Part shown: one piece after another, positions 16,606 through 24,688 of the stretch | Layout: every line of letters starts with the position of its first letter | Position numbering within the stretch: the first letter of the stretch is position 1 | Origin: Gemmatimonadota bacterium | GTDB lineage: Bacteria; Gemmatimonadota; Gemmatimonadetes; Longimicrobiales; Gaopeijiaceae | Length of the DNA: 51,352 nucleotides | NCBI GenBank assembly: GCA_022823145.1 | Contig: JAJDXS010000001.1 | Location: 1-51,352, forward strand | Reading direction: 5' to 3' | Program-made: the position numbers and the translations under genes | Notes under the pieces: generated by a model | The model's database searches: none | Told to the model about the DNA's origin: nothing | What the model saw: only the letters and a program-made list of their open reading frames with translations

Positions 16606-19600
16606 ATGAATCGCTTCCGCCTCGACCTTCCACTCACTCCGGCACGCGTCACCGCTGCCATCGCCCTCTCCACGGTCCTGGCGGTGTACGCTTCCGCCCC
16701 CGCCACGGCGCAGTTCACGGAGCAGATCCCGGACGATGTCTGGGAGTCCTTCACGTGGCGCTCCGTTGGCCCCACGAACATGGGTGGCCGCGTGACTGAC
16801 GTCGAAGGGCTGCCGAGCCCGTCCAGGACCTTCTATGTGGCCGCGGCCGCGGGGGGTATCTGGAAGACCACGAACAACGGAATCACCTTCCGCTCCATCT
16901 TCAACGACCCCCGGGTGGTGTCGATGGGTGACCTGGCGATCGCGCCCGGCGACCCAAGCCAGATCTGGGCGGGGACCGGGGAGGAGGACTCCCGCAACTC
17001 GATCTCGCCGGGTGGCGGGATCTTCAAGTCCACCGACGGCGGCGGCAGCTGGGAGTTCAAGGGGCTGCGCGAGACCCAGGTGATCGGCCGGATCGTAGTG
17101 CATCCTCTCGATCCCGACATCGTGTTCGTGGCCGCGCTGGGCCACATCTGGGGCGCCAATCCCGAGCGCGGGCTCTATCGTACGACCGACGGGGGCGAGA
17201 CCTGGGAACTGGTCAAGCACATCAGCGACAGGGCCGGGTTCGTGGACGTGGCCTTCCGCCCCGGAGATCCCAACACCCTCTTCGCGGCCAGCTGGGAGCG
17301 AGTGCGCGGCCCCTGGTTCCTCAACAGCGGTGGCCCCGGAAGCGCGCTCTGGAAGTCGACCGACGGCGGCGACACCTGGACCGAGGTCGCAGGGGGCGGT
17401 TTCCCGACCACCATGAAGGGCCGGGTCGGGATCGCCATGAGCGAAAGCAACCCGGGTATCATGTTCACCATGGTCGAGGCCGAGGAGGAGGAAGACGGCT
17501 CCGGCGGCAACGGCCTCTACCGGTCCGAGGACGGCGGCGACAGCTGGGAGAAGGTGAACGACGCCAACAGCCGGCCGTTCTACTACTCGCAGGTGCGCGT
17601 CGACCCGCAGAACCCCGACCGGGTCTACTTCTCGTCGACCCCGGTGCAGTTCTCCGACGACGGCGGCCGCACGGCGGGCACCACCACCAACGGCATTCAC
17701 GTCGACCACCACGCCATGTGGATCGACCCCGTGGACCCCGAGCGCATCGTGGTTGGCAACGACGGCGGCGTGGCCATCACGTACGACCGGGGCGGGAACT
17801 GGCGCTACCTGAACACGATGGCGCTGGGCCAGTTCTACGATGTCTCGTTCAACATGGGCAAGCCTTACCGGGTGTGCGGCGGGCTGCAGGACAACGGCAC
17901 GTGGTGCGGTCCCAGCCGCCTCTCGCGCGGCCAGCTCTCGCAGTACCACTGGGCCACGATCAGCGGCGGCGACGGATTCGTGACCGCGCAGGATCCGGAG
18001 AACCCCGACCTCGTCTGGGCCGAGTCGCAGGGCGGCAACATGCGGCGGCTGAACCTGGCCACCGGTGAAAGCACGACGTTGCAAAGGCCGGGCTGGGAAG
18101 ATGCCTGGCGCCCGCTCCAGGACAGCATCGTGCGGCTGCAGGAAGCCGGGGCCGACGAGAGCGACCCGCGGATCGCCGAGCTGCAGGCGCGGGCCACCGC
18201 CGACTCCGCCAGCCACGTCATGCGCTGGAACTGGAACACCCCTTTCTTCCAGTCGGTGCACGACCGCAGCCACTTCTACGCCGCCGGAAGCAGTGTCGTG
18301 AAGAGCACCAACTTCGGCGACGACCTCGAGATCATCTCGCCCGACCTCTCCTACGCCGATCCGGAGAAGATCGAGGTCAGCACGCGCACGACCGGAGGCA
18401 TCACCCCCGACGTGACCGGCGCCGAGACGCACGCCACGATCACCGCGCTGGCCGAGTCTCCGCTGGTGCAGGGCCGCTTGTACGCCGGCACCGACGACGG
18501 CCGCGTCTGGACCTCGCCGGACGACGGCGGCGAATGGATCGAACTCACCGCGCGATTCGACGGCGTGCCGGAGGGCACCTACGTCAGCCGGCTGGAGCCG
18601 TCGCGCCACGACGCCGACCGCGTCTACGTCTCCTTCGACGGACACCGTACCAACGACTTCACTCCGTACGTCTACGTCTCGGACGACGGCGGCGCTTCCT
18701 TCCGCTCCATCGCGGCGGGGCTCCCGACCGGCGCGCCGGACTTCGTGCACGTGGTGCGCGAAGACCCGCGCAACGAGAACCTGCTCTTCGTGGGGACCGA
18801 CCTGGCCGTCTACGCCTCGCTCGACCGGGGCCGTTCCTGGCGCCGTTTCATGGAGAGCCTGCCGACGGTCCCCGTGCACGACCTGCGCATCCACCCCCGC
18901 GACCGCGAGCTGATCGCCGGGACGCACGGCCGCTCGATCTGGATCGTCGACATCGCACCGCTCCAGGACCTGACGGGCAACGTGCTGGCGGACGGCGCGG
19001 CGGCTTTCGAGCCCGCCCCGGCCTACCAGTTCGGCGAGCCCGCGCGTGGCGGCGAATCGTACGGGCAGGCGTGGTTCTCGCGGCCGACGCCGGGCGCGTC
19101 CGGTCGGATCAGCTATTACGTGGGGGAGGAGGTCGCTGCGGCGCTGGCCGAGGAAGCGGGTGGTGATGCGGGCGCGGACGAGGCAGCGCGAGGCCGGCGG
19201 GGCGGTGGCGCCGGGCAGGCCGCCGCGCAGGCCGCCGCGCGACGTGGCGGGCGTCCTGGTGGCCCGGGTGGCGGTCCCGCGGCGCAGCGCGGTCCGCAGG
19301 CCGAGATCTCCATTGCCGACGCCGGCGGCGAGGTCGTGCAGACCCTGAGCGGTCCCGCGGGAGCGGGGCTCCACACCGTGAGCTGGAACCTCCGGGGGGC
19401 GGCCGCCGAAGCCGAGGCGCTGTCTCCCTCCGAGCGCCGCGACAGCCTGGCCATCGCCGAGCGCGCGCGCGCCGTGGCCGATTCGCTGATCGAAGCCGGA
19501 TGGGAGGAGGAGCCGCTGCGCCGCCAGATCGGCCTGTTCACCGGCGAGACCGATGTCAACACCTTCTTCGGCGGCTTCGGCGGAGGCGGCCGCGGAGGAC

Positions 19601-19893
19601 CGGGCGGTGGAGACCCCGAGGCGTTCCGCGAGCGTCCGGGCGAGTCCCCGGGTGGGGGAAGGGGAGGGCGGCGCGCCCCGAACTTCGGGCAGATGCGTGA
19701 GCTGGCGGAACTCATCCGCCCGGGGGTGGGGATGGGCGGCCTCTTCGGGCGGCGACGGGGCGGAGGCCAGGGTAACCTTGTCGAGCCCGGGACGTACACC
19801 GTCACCATCTCCATCGGAGACCGCGCGCTGACCGCGCAGCTGTTGGTCGAGCGCGTCGGTGCGATGGCCAACCCCGACCCTGAGAATCCATGA
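16606..19893 (+). CDS. Secreted sortilin/VPS10-like beta-propeller protein with Asp-box repeats
   Basis: 1095 aa. Signal peptide ~1-36 (ending ATAQ). The body is a large propeller with at least seven Asp-box (BNR-like) repeats, S/T-x-D-x-G-x-x-W: KSTDGGGSW, RTTDGGETW, KSTDGGDTW, RSEDGGDSW, VSDDGGASF and TSPDDGGEW among them. Such proteins are often annotated as glycosyl hydrolases, but no catalytic residue set is evident, so an enzymatic role is unproven. From ~residue 845 a Gly/Ala/Arg-rich linker leads to a C-terminal beta domain (ISIADAGGEVVQTLSGPAGAG), then another Gly-rich stretch. RBS GGAG is 7 nt upstream. It overlaps ccdA by 4 nt (ATGA). Confidence 0.88.
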   Translation: MNRFRLDLPLTPARVTAAIALSTVLAVYASAPATAQFTEQIPDDVWESFTWRSVGPTNMGGRVTDVEGLPSPSRTFYVAAAAGGIWKTTNNGITFRSIFNDPRVVSMGDLAIAPGDPSQIWAGTGEEDSRNSISPGGGIFKSTDGGGSWEFKGLRETQVIGRIVVHPLDPDIVFVAALGHIWGANPERGLYRTTDGGETWELVKHISDRAGFVDVAFRPGDPNTLFAASWERVRGPWFLNSGGPGSALWKSTDGGDTWTEVAGGGFPTTMKGRVGIAMSESNPGIMFTMVEAEEEEDGSGGNGLYRSEDGGDSWEKVNDANSRPFYYSQVRVDPQNPDRVYFSSTPVQFSDDGGRTAGTTTNGIHVDHHAMWIDPVDPERIVVGNDGGVAITYDRGGNWRYLNTMALGQFYDVSFNMGKPYRVCGGLQDNGTWCGPSRLSRGQLSQYHWATISGGDGFVTAQDPENPDLVWAESQGGNMRRLNLATGESTTLQRPGWEDAWRPLQDSIVRLQEAGADESDPRIAELQARATADSASHVMRWNWNTPFFQSVHDRSHFYAAGSSVVKSTNFGDDLEIISPDLSYADPEKIEVSTRTTGGITPDVTGAETHATITALAESPLVQGRLYAGTDDGRVWTSPDDGGEWIELTARFDGVPEGTYVSRLEPSRHDADRVYVSFDGHRTNDFTPYVYVSDDGGASFRSIAAGLPTGAPDFVHVVREDPRNENLLFVGTDLAVYASLDRGRSWRRFMESLPTVPVHDLRIHPRDRELIAGTHGRSIWIVDIAPLQDLTGNVLADGAAAFEPAPAYQFGEPARGGESYGQAWFSRPTPGASGRISYYVGEEVAAALAEEAGGDAGADEAARGRRGGGAGQAAAQAAARRGGRPGGPGGGPAAQRGPQAEISIADAGGEVVQTLSGPAGAGLHTVSWNLRGAAAEAEALSPSERRDSLAIAERARAVADSLIEAGWEEEPLRRQIGLFTGETDVNTFFGGFGGGGRGGPGGGDPEAFRERPGESPGGGRGGRRAPNFGQMRELAELIRPGVGMGGLFGRRRGGGQGNLVEPGTYTVTISIGDRALTAQLLVERVGAMANPDPENP

Positions 19894-20618
19894 ACGAATC
19901 CATCGGAATCACGATCGCCCTGACGGCAGGCGTGCTGTCGTTCCTGTCACCCTGCGTGCTGCCGCTGGTGCCGAGCTACCTGTCCTTCGTCACGGGGATG
20001 TCGCTGGAGGATCTGCAGGAGGGGTTCGACCGGCGGCGCGTCATGGTGCATGCGGCGCTCTTCGTCAGCGGCTTCACACTGATCTTCGTGCTGCTCGGAG
20101 CGGGAGCCACCTTCATCGGGAGCTTCCTGCTGTACAACAGCGACTGGATCGCGCGCATCGGCGGCGTGATCATCATCCTCTTCGGCTTGCACCTGATGGG
20201 GGTCTTCCAGCTCCTGCCGCTGCTCAGCGAGAAGCGCGTCCACCTCGCGAACAAGCCCGCCGGATATGTCGGCACGGTGGCCGTCGGCATCGCGTTCGGC
20301 GCGGGTTGGACCCCGTGCATCGGCCCCATCCTCGGCGCGATCCTCACGATGGCTGGGTCGCAGGAGCAGGTGGGCGCCGGGATGTGGCTGCTCTTCGTCT
20401 ACTCGATGGGGCTCGGGATTCCGCTGCTGCTGGCGGCCTGGGCCACCGAGCGCTTCCTGAAGGCGTTCTCGCGCTTCCGCCGGTTCCTGCCTGCCGTTCA
20501 GATCGCTTCGGGCGTGATTCTGGTTCTTCTCGGGATCCTGCTGGTCACGGGCTCGTTCGTGGTGCTGGCGGCGTGGCTGAATCGGTGGACGCCCGAATTC
20601 CTGCTGGAACGGCTATAG
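19890..20618 (+). CDS. ccdA: CcdA-type thiol-disulfide membrane protein
   Basis: 242 aa with six hydrophobic segments. The two conserved redox cysteines lie in transmembrane helices 1 and 4: SFLSPCVLPLVPSYLSF and GAGWTPCIGPILGAIL. CcdA/DsbD-type proteins carry reducing equivalents from cytoplasmic thioredoxin across the inner membrane to periplasmic acceptors for cytochrome c maturation or disulfide reduction. It overlaps the sortilin-like gene by 4 nt, and a thioredoxin-fold gene follows after 13 nt; the three look like one operon. Confidence 0.93.
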   Translation: MNESIGITIALTAGVLSFLSPCVLPLVPSYLSFVTGMSLEDLQEGFDRRRVMVHAALFVSGFTLIFVLLGAGATFIGSFLLYNSDWIARIGGVIIILFGLHLMGVFQLLPLLSEKRVHLANKPAGYVGTVAVGIAFGAGWTPCIGPILGAILTMAGSQEQVGAGMWLLFVYSMGLGIPLLLAAWATERFLKAFSRFRRFLPAVQIASGVILVLLGILLVTGSFVVLAAWLNRWTPEFLLERL

Positions 20619-20631
20619 GAGGCCGGCTGAC

Positions 20632-21213
20632 ATGGCACTCGTGACTTCGACCATGCTCGCGCTCGGCACCGAGGCGCCGGACTTCTCGCTGCCCGAGCCT
20701 TCGACCGGCGAGTCCGTTTCGCTCTCGCGCTTCGACGGGGCGCCGGCGCTGCTCGTGGTCTTCCTCTCGAATCACTGTCCGTTCGTGAAGCACCTGGCGG
20801 ACCACCTCGCCGGTGTCGCCGCCGAATACCAGGCGCGCGGGGTTGCGGTGGTCGGGATCAACGCGAACGACGTCGCGAACTACCCCGACGACAGCCCCGC
20901 GAAGATGGCGGACGAGGTGGGGCGGCGCGGGTACACCTTCCCGTATCTGTTCGACGAATCGCAGGAGGTTGCGAAGGCGTACCGGGCGGCTTGCACGCCG
21001 GACTTCTTCGTCTTCGACGGGGACCGGCGGCTGGTGTACCGCGGGCAGTACGACGGCAGCCGGCCCTCGCTGGATGTGCCGGTGACCGGTTCGGATCTGC
21101 GGACGGCGCTGGATGCGGTGCTGGTGGGCGAGCCGGCGTCCGGCGAGCAGGTGCCGAGTGTGGGGTGCAACATCAAGTGGAAGGCGGGGAACGAGCCGGG
21201 GTGGTTTGGATGA
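20632..21213 (+). CDS. Thioredoxin-fold protein of the AhpC/TSA-like family
   Basis: 193 aa with a strong AGGAGG-type site just upstream that overlaps the ccdA stop. It has the peroxiredoxin/TlpA-like fold: LALGTEAPDFSLPEP, FLSNHCPFVKH, GINANDVANYPDDSP, CTPDFFVFD and YRGQYDGSRP. Instead of CxxC there is a single Cys in SNHCPFVKH, the signature of a common thioredoxin-like family of uncertain function; CTPDFF and a late Cys (VPSVGCNIKW) could be resolving cysteines. No signal peptide is seen, so it is probably cytoplasmic. With ccdA upstream, a redox role is likely. Confidence 0.85.
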   Translation: MALVTSTMLALGTEAPDFSLPEPSTGESVSLSRFDGAPALLVVFLSNHCPFVKHLADHLAGVAAEYQARGVAVVGINANDVANYPDDSPAKMADEVGRRGYTFPYLFDESQEVAKAYRAACTPDFFVFDGDRRLVYRGQYDGSRPSLDVPVTGSDLRTALDAVLVGEPASGEQVPSVGCNIKWKAGNEPGWFG

Positions 21214-21253
21214 TGTAAAGTCAACACGACATTATGTAAAATCGTCATTACAC
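21213..21253 (+). repeat. 41-bp TGTAA element, copy A
   Basis: AT-rich element that begins on the last base of the preceding stop codon. Layout: TGTAA at 21214, TGTAA at 21235 (21 bp, two helical turns later), TTACA at 21248. The last two boxes form a perfect TGTAA-N8-TTACA dyad. A second copy with the same spacings is at 35936-35976. The remaining 130 bp to the convergent ABC gene show nothing I recognise. Confidence 0.6.
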
Positions 21254-21384
21254 TGAAGAGTCGGGACGCGCGAGGGCGGAGGCACCACGGCCAGCCGACC
21301 GGCCGGCGATCCGCAATCAGTACCAGGCCCGGGCTGGTTTGAAGGCATCACGCAGGGCCGGGACGACCGGAGCCGGTCACCGCC

Positions 21385-23163
21385 CTACGCCGCCCCAGCC
21401 ACCTCCTGCTCCAGCAGCTGCCGCCTCAGCAGCGTCGCATACGTCCCGCCCAGCGCAACCAGCTCGCGGTGCCGTCCGCGCTCGACGATACGGCCCTCGT
21501 CGAGCACCAGGATCAGGTCCGCGTCCTTCACGGCGGTCACCCGGTGGGAGATGATGAACGCCGTGCGGTCCTTCAGCTCGCCGCGCAGCCCGCTCAGGAT
21601 CCGTGACTCGGTCGCCGTGTCGACCGCGCTCAGCACGTCGTCCAGCACCAGCACGCCAGGATCGATCGCCAGCGCGCGCGCCAGGGTGGCCCGCTGCTTC
21701 TGCCCGCCCGACAGGTTGATCCCCCGCTCGCCGAGCCGGGTTTCGTAGCCCTCGGGGAAGTCGGTCACCGTATCGTGGAGGTCGGCCGCCACCGCCGCAT
21801 CCCGCACCCGCCTCGCCCGCTCCGACCTCGGCAGCGACGGCGAAGTGCCGAGCCCGATGTTGACCCCGAGCTTCGCCGAGAAAAGGAAGCTGTCCTGCGG
21901 GGCGAAGCCGGTCAGCGCCCGAATGTCCGCCGGATCGTAGTCGGGCAGCGACACGCCGTCCACCAGCACCGCCCCCGACGACGGGTCCCAGGTCCGCGTG
22001 ATCAGCGAAACCAGCGTGCTCTTGCCCGACCCGGTGGGGCCCACGATCGCGACCGTTCGCCCCGGCTCCGCCGTGAAGGACACGTCCTGCAGCACCAGTC
22101 GCTCCGTGTCCGGGTAGCGGAACGAAACGCCGCGGAACTCGATCGCCGGCGTGCCCCGGGGAGGTGGATGCGGGCGCTCCGGCACCGTGATCCCGGGCTC
22201 GATCGCGAAGATCCGGTTCAGCCGCCCCATCGACGCCGCACCGCGCTGGTAGAGGTTGACCACCCAGCCGAGCGCGATCATCGGCCACGCGAGCAGCCAG
22301 AGATAGAACGAAAAGGCCACGAAGTCGCCCACGCCGATCCGCCCGGCGATCACCTGGCCGCCCCCGTACCAGAGGACCACCACCATCGCCGCCCCCGTCA
22401 TCAGTCCCATGATCGGATGGAACGCCCCGGACGCGTACGCCAGGTGCATGTTGCGCTTCAGGTAGTTGCGGTTGAGCGCGTCGAACTCACCGGCCTGCGC
22501 GTCCTCCTGACCGTAGGCGCGCACGATCCGCACCCCGGTGAGGTTCTCCTGCACCATCGTCGAGAGTGTGGCGAACTGCTCCTGGATGCGCTCGAACCGC
22601 GTGTGGATCGTCTTGCCGAACCACTGCACCACCGGCGGCAGCACCGCCATCGGCACCAGCGCGGCGAGCGTCAGCTCCGGGCTGATATGGATCATCACGC
22701 CCAGCCCGACGACGAAGCTGACCACCGTATTGGCCGTGTACATGACCGCCGGGCCCACGGCCTGCCGCACCGCCAGTGTATCGTTGGTGGCCAGACTCAT
22801 CAGGTCGCCGGTCCGGTTGGCTCCGTAGAAGCCCGCGTCGAGCCGCAGCAGATGCCGCACGAAGTCGTTCCTCAGGTCGACCTCCACCCGCCGGCTCAGT
22901 CCGTTCAGGATCTCCCGCATCCCATAGCGCGCCGCGCCGCCCGCGACCGCCGTCGCCACGATCAGCAACGCGTAGGTGAGTACGGTGCGTCGAATCAGGT
23001 CGGCGTCGTCTCCCGCGACCCCGGTGAGCGCGTCGATCGGCAGCTTGAGGAGGTAGGGCTGAATGAGAGCGAACCCGTTCGCGATGACGACCAGCACCAT
23101 GCCCCACACCATCGCCACGCGGTACGGGCGGAAGAAGGGCAGGATCGTGGCGAGTTCACGCAT
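21385..23163 (-). CDS. ABC exporter half-transporter (YheI/MsbA type)
   Basis: 592 aa: six-helix membrane domain (~1-320) followed by an ATPase domain. Walker A GPTGSGKSTL, Q-loop FAPQDSFLF, signature LSGGQKQR, Walker B VLVLDDVLS, H-loop IISHR. Asp replaces the usual catalytic Glu after Walker B, as in the degenerate-site subunit of heterodimeric exporters such as YheI; these normally pair with a second half-transporter, which is not next to it here. The substrate is unknown (lipids, drugs or peptides are typical). It is divergent from the lipoprotein-like gene, with an overlapping promoter. Confidence 0.93.
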   Translation of the reverse strand: MRELATILPFFRPYRVAMVWGMVLVVIANGFALIQPYLLKLPIDALTGVAGDDADLIRRTVLTYALLIVATAVAGGAARYGMREILNGLSRRVEVDLRNDFVRHLLRLDAGFYGANRTGDLMSLATNDTLAVRQAVGPAVMYTANTVVSFVVGLGVMIHISPELTLAALVPMAVLPPVVQWFGKTIHTRFERIQEQFATLSTMVQENLTGVRIVRAYGQEDAQAGEFDALNRNYLKRNMHLAYASGAFHPIMGLMTGAAMVVVLWYGGGQVIAGRIGVGDFVAFSFYLWLLAWPMIALGWVVNLYQRGAASMGRLNRIFAIEPGITVPERPHPPPRGTPAIEFRGVSFRYPDTERLVLQDVSFTAEPGRTVAIVGPTGSGKSTLVSLITRTWDPSSGAVLVDGVSLPDYDPADIRALTGFAPQDSFLFSAKLGVNIGLGTSPSLPRSERARRVRDAAVAADLHDTVTDFPEGYETRLGERGINLSGGQKQRATLARALAIDPGVLVLDDVLSAVDTATESRILSGLRGELKDRTAFIISHRVTAVKDADLILVLDEGRIVERGRHRELVALGGTYATLLRRQLLEQEVAGAA

Positions 23164-23215
23164 GCTGGAGAGTGGTGCCGTGGTGGGTGCATCGGGGCCG
23201 GGCGCGGCGAGTCCC

Positions 23216-23221
23216 TATATT
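23216..23221. promoter_or_regulatory. Shared -10 region for divergent genes
   Basis: TATATT on the plus strand ends 6 nt before ATG 23228, a leaderless arrangement. The same bases read TAATAT on the minus strand (CTAATATAG around 23223-23215), correctly oriented for the ABC exporter gene starting at 23163 with a ~40-nt leader. No -35 is clear on either side. Confidence 0.45.
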
Positions 23222-23227
23222 AGCGGC

Positions 23228-24025
23228 ATGCGATCGAGGAACACGACATGGTCCGGCGGGATACCCCGCTGTCGCGTTGTCCTGGCGGCGGTGGCGATTG
23301 CCGCTCTGCCGGGCGGATGCGGCGGGGACGGCGACCCGGGCGGCGAAGACGCCGCCATCGAAGCCGCGATCACCGCCGAGCCGACCGATACCGCGCCGCT
23401 GCCCCCGCCGACCGATCTCGACGATCCTGGGCCCGCGGAGGGCCCGGTAGCCGGCGTGGAGGCCACGGACTCCGCCACCGACTCCCTGGCCGCCGACAGC
23501 ACGAGCCTGCCCGAACCGCCGGTACAGCTCAGGGTTCCGCCGGGAACGCGGGTCCGTCTCACCGCCGAGATCGACATCTCGACCGACGAATACGCCGTCG
23601 GGGATCCGGTGATCGCGACGGTGGTCCAGGACGTCATGGACGTGACGGGCGAGACCCTGATCCCGACGGGCACCTACTTTCTGGGCCGGGTCGAGGCGTC
23701 GGCGAGCTCGGGCGGCATCGGCGAGCCCCCGATCCTGGAGGTGGCCTTCGAGACGCTGTCGGCGTGGAACTACGAACGCCCCATCGAGAGCGTGGTCGTC
23801 GACGCCCCGGTGATGCTCGACCCCGAGGCCGAACGGGCCCGCCGCTCGGGCAGCGGCCGCGACGCGCTGAGGTCCGTTCCGGGCATGATCGCCGCCGGAT
23901 CGGTCATCGTGGTGCAGCTGCGCGAGGCGGTGATGGTGCCGCCCGTCGACCCTCTGCTGGCGGACACGGCTGCGGCGGTCGATACGGCGGCCGCGGCGGA
24001 TACGGTGCCCCGCGAATCATACTAA
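23228..24025 (+). CDS. Putative envelope (lipo)protein with a C-terminal beta domain
   Basis: 265 aa from ATG 23228, 6 nt behind a TATATT box. A hydrophobic N-terminal segment (residues ~17-29) ends LPGGCGGDGD; the Cys could be lipidated although the -3 residue (Pro) is unusual for a lipobox. Residues ~32-100 are a low-complexity Asp/Pro/Thr/Ala linker. A beta-rich domain (~100-220) reads VPPGTRVRLTAEIDISTD, YAVGDPVIATVVQDV, LIPTGTYFLGRVEAS, a pattern seen in many envelope proteins that place a 'P-x-G-T' beta domain on a linker; I cannot assign a function. The stop codon lies inside a 24-bp palindrome. Confidence 0.75.
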   Translation: MRSRNTTWSGGIPRCRVVLAAVAIAALPGGCGGDGDPGGEDAAIEAAITAEPTDTAPLPPPTDLDDPGPAEGPVAGVEATDSATDSLAADSTSLPEPPVQLRVPPGTRVRLTAEIDISTDEYAVGDPVIATVVQDVMDVTGETLIPTGTYFLGRVEASASSGGIGEPPILEVAFETLSAWNYERPIESVVVDAPVMLDPEAERARRSGSGRDALRSVPGMIAAGSVIVVQLREAVMVPPVDPLLADTAAAVDTAAAADTVPRESY

Positions 24026-24042
24026 ACAAATTTGTTTAGTAT
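24019..24042. terminator. Perfect 24-bp palindrome, possible bidirectional terminator or operator
   Basis: ATACTAAACAAA followed at once by its exact reverse complement. As RNA it can fold into a 10-bp stem with an AAUU loop from either strand, with a U-rich 3' arm, at the junction of convergent genes (stops at 24023-24025 and 24049-24051). The stem is only about 20% GC, poor for a terminator, so a protein-binding site is equally possible. Confidence 0.5.
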
Positions 24043-24048
24043 TGGCGG

Positions 24049-24684
24049 CTACTCCGGCACCGGGCGCGGCAGTCCGTAGCTGACCAGCACCCGGGTGCCG
24101 CTGTCGGCGGTGTCCGCCCGGGCCTCCTCCAGAGCCGCCGCGGCGATGCGGGCCTCCGCCGCGTCGCCCCGCAGGATCGCGCGGATCCGGCCGCTCGCGC
24201 GGTCGACGACGATCGCCATCGGCACGCGGGTATCGCGGTGGAGCCTGGCCGTGCCTTCGGGTCCTGTCAGGACGATGCGATCCAGCGCGGGCCAGTCGTC
24301 CCGGAAGGGGACCATGAAGACGAAGCCCCCTCCGCCTTCCGATATCCGTCCCATTTCGAAGTCGAGCGAGACGAGGCTCACGCGGCCGGCGCCGAAGACC
24401 TCGATGCGGTATGCGCCGGTCTCGTCCGGCAGCGAGGCGGGTGCGTCGAGGACGAAGGCGGGGTCGAGGTGGAGATCGCCGTCGGGGCTGACGCCACCCC
24501 ACAGCATGAGGGACCGGTCCTGGGGAGCGAAGGCGGCCGTGCCGGCGGCAGCGGCGCAGGCGGCGGCCAAGGCAACGGGCAACCCGGCCGCGTAGATACG
24601 CCAGTGGCTACACCCGAGGCCGCGCAGGAGAGGGCGACGCCGCGCCGCAAGCCGTCCGCGTCCGGGCACGCGACCCTCTTCCAC
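24049..24684 (-). CDS. Envelope protein of unknown function with one N-terminal hydrophobic segment
   Basis: 211 aa from GTG 24684, preceded by AGGTAGG and starting 4 nt after the ggt stop. An Arg-rich start is followed by one hydrophobic segment (~31-50, YAAGLPVALAAACAAAAGTA), either a signal or an anchor. The rest is beta-rich and ends with VLVSYGLPRPVP: DLHLDPAFVLDAPASLP, YRIEVFGAGRVSLVSLDFEM, GGFVFMVPF, DRIVLTGPEG, RIRAILRGDAAE. That resembles an accessory beta-sandwich of secreted enzymes more than a catalytic domain. Last gene of the methyltransferase-GT39-ggt operon. Confidence 0.7.
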   Translation of the reverse strand: MEEGRVPGRGRLAARRRPLLRGLGCSHWRIYAAGLPVALAAACAAAAGTAAFAPQDRSLMLWGGVSPDGDLHLDPAFVLDAPASLPDETGAYRIEVFGAGRVSLVSLDFEMGRISEGGGGFVFMVPFRDDWPALDRIVLTGPEGTARLHRDTRVPMAIVVDRASGRIRAILRGDAAEARIAAAALEEARADTADSGTRVLVSYGLPRPVPE

Positions 24685-24688
24685 CGAC

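Noticed and set aside
16453..19374. 973-codon open frame antisense to the sortilin-like gene
   Set aside because: Low-complexity Arg/Gly/Val composition without any domain; it mirrors a strongly supported plus-strand gene in a GC-rich genome.
21775..23223. 482-codon plus-strand frame across the ABC exporter
   Set aside because: His/Arg/Pro-rich antisense frame without motifs.
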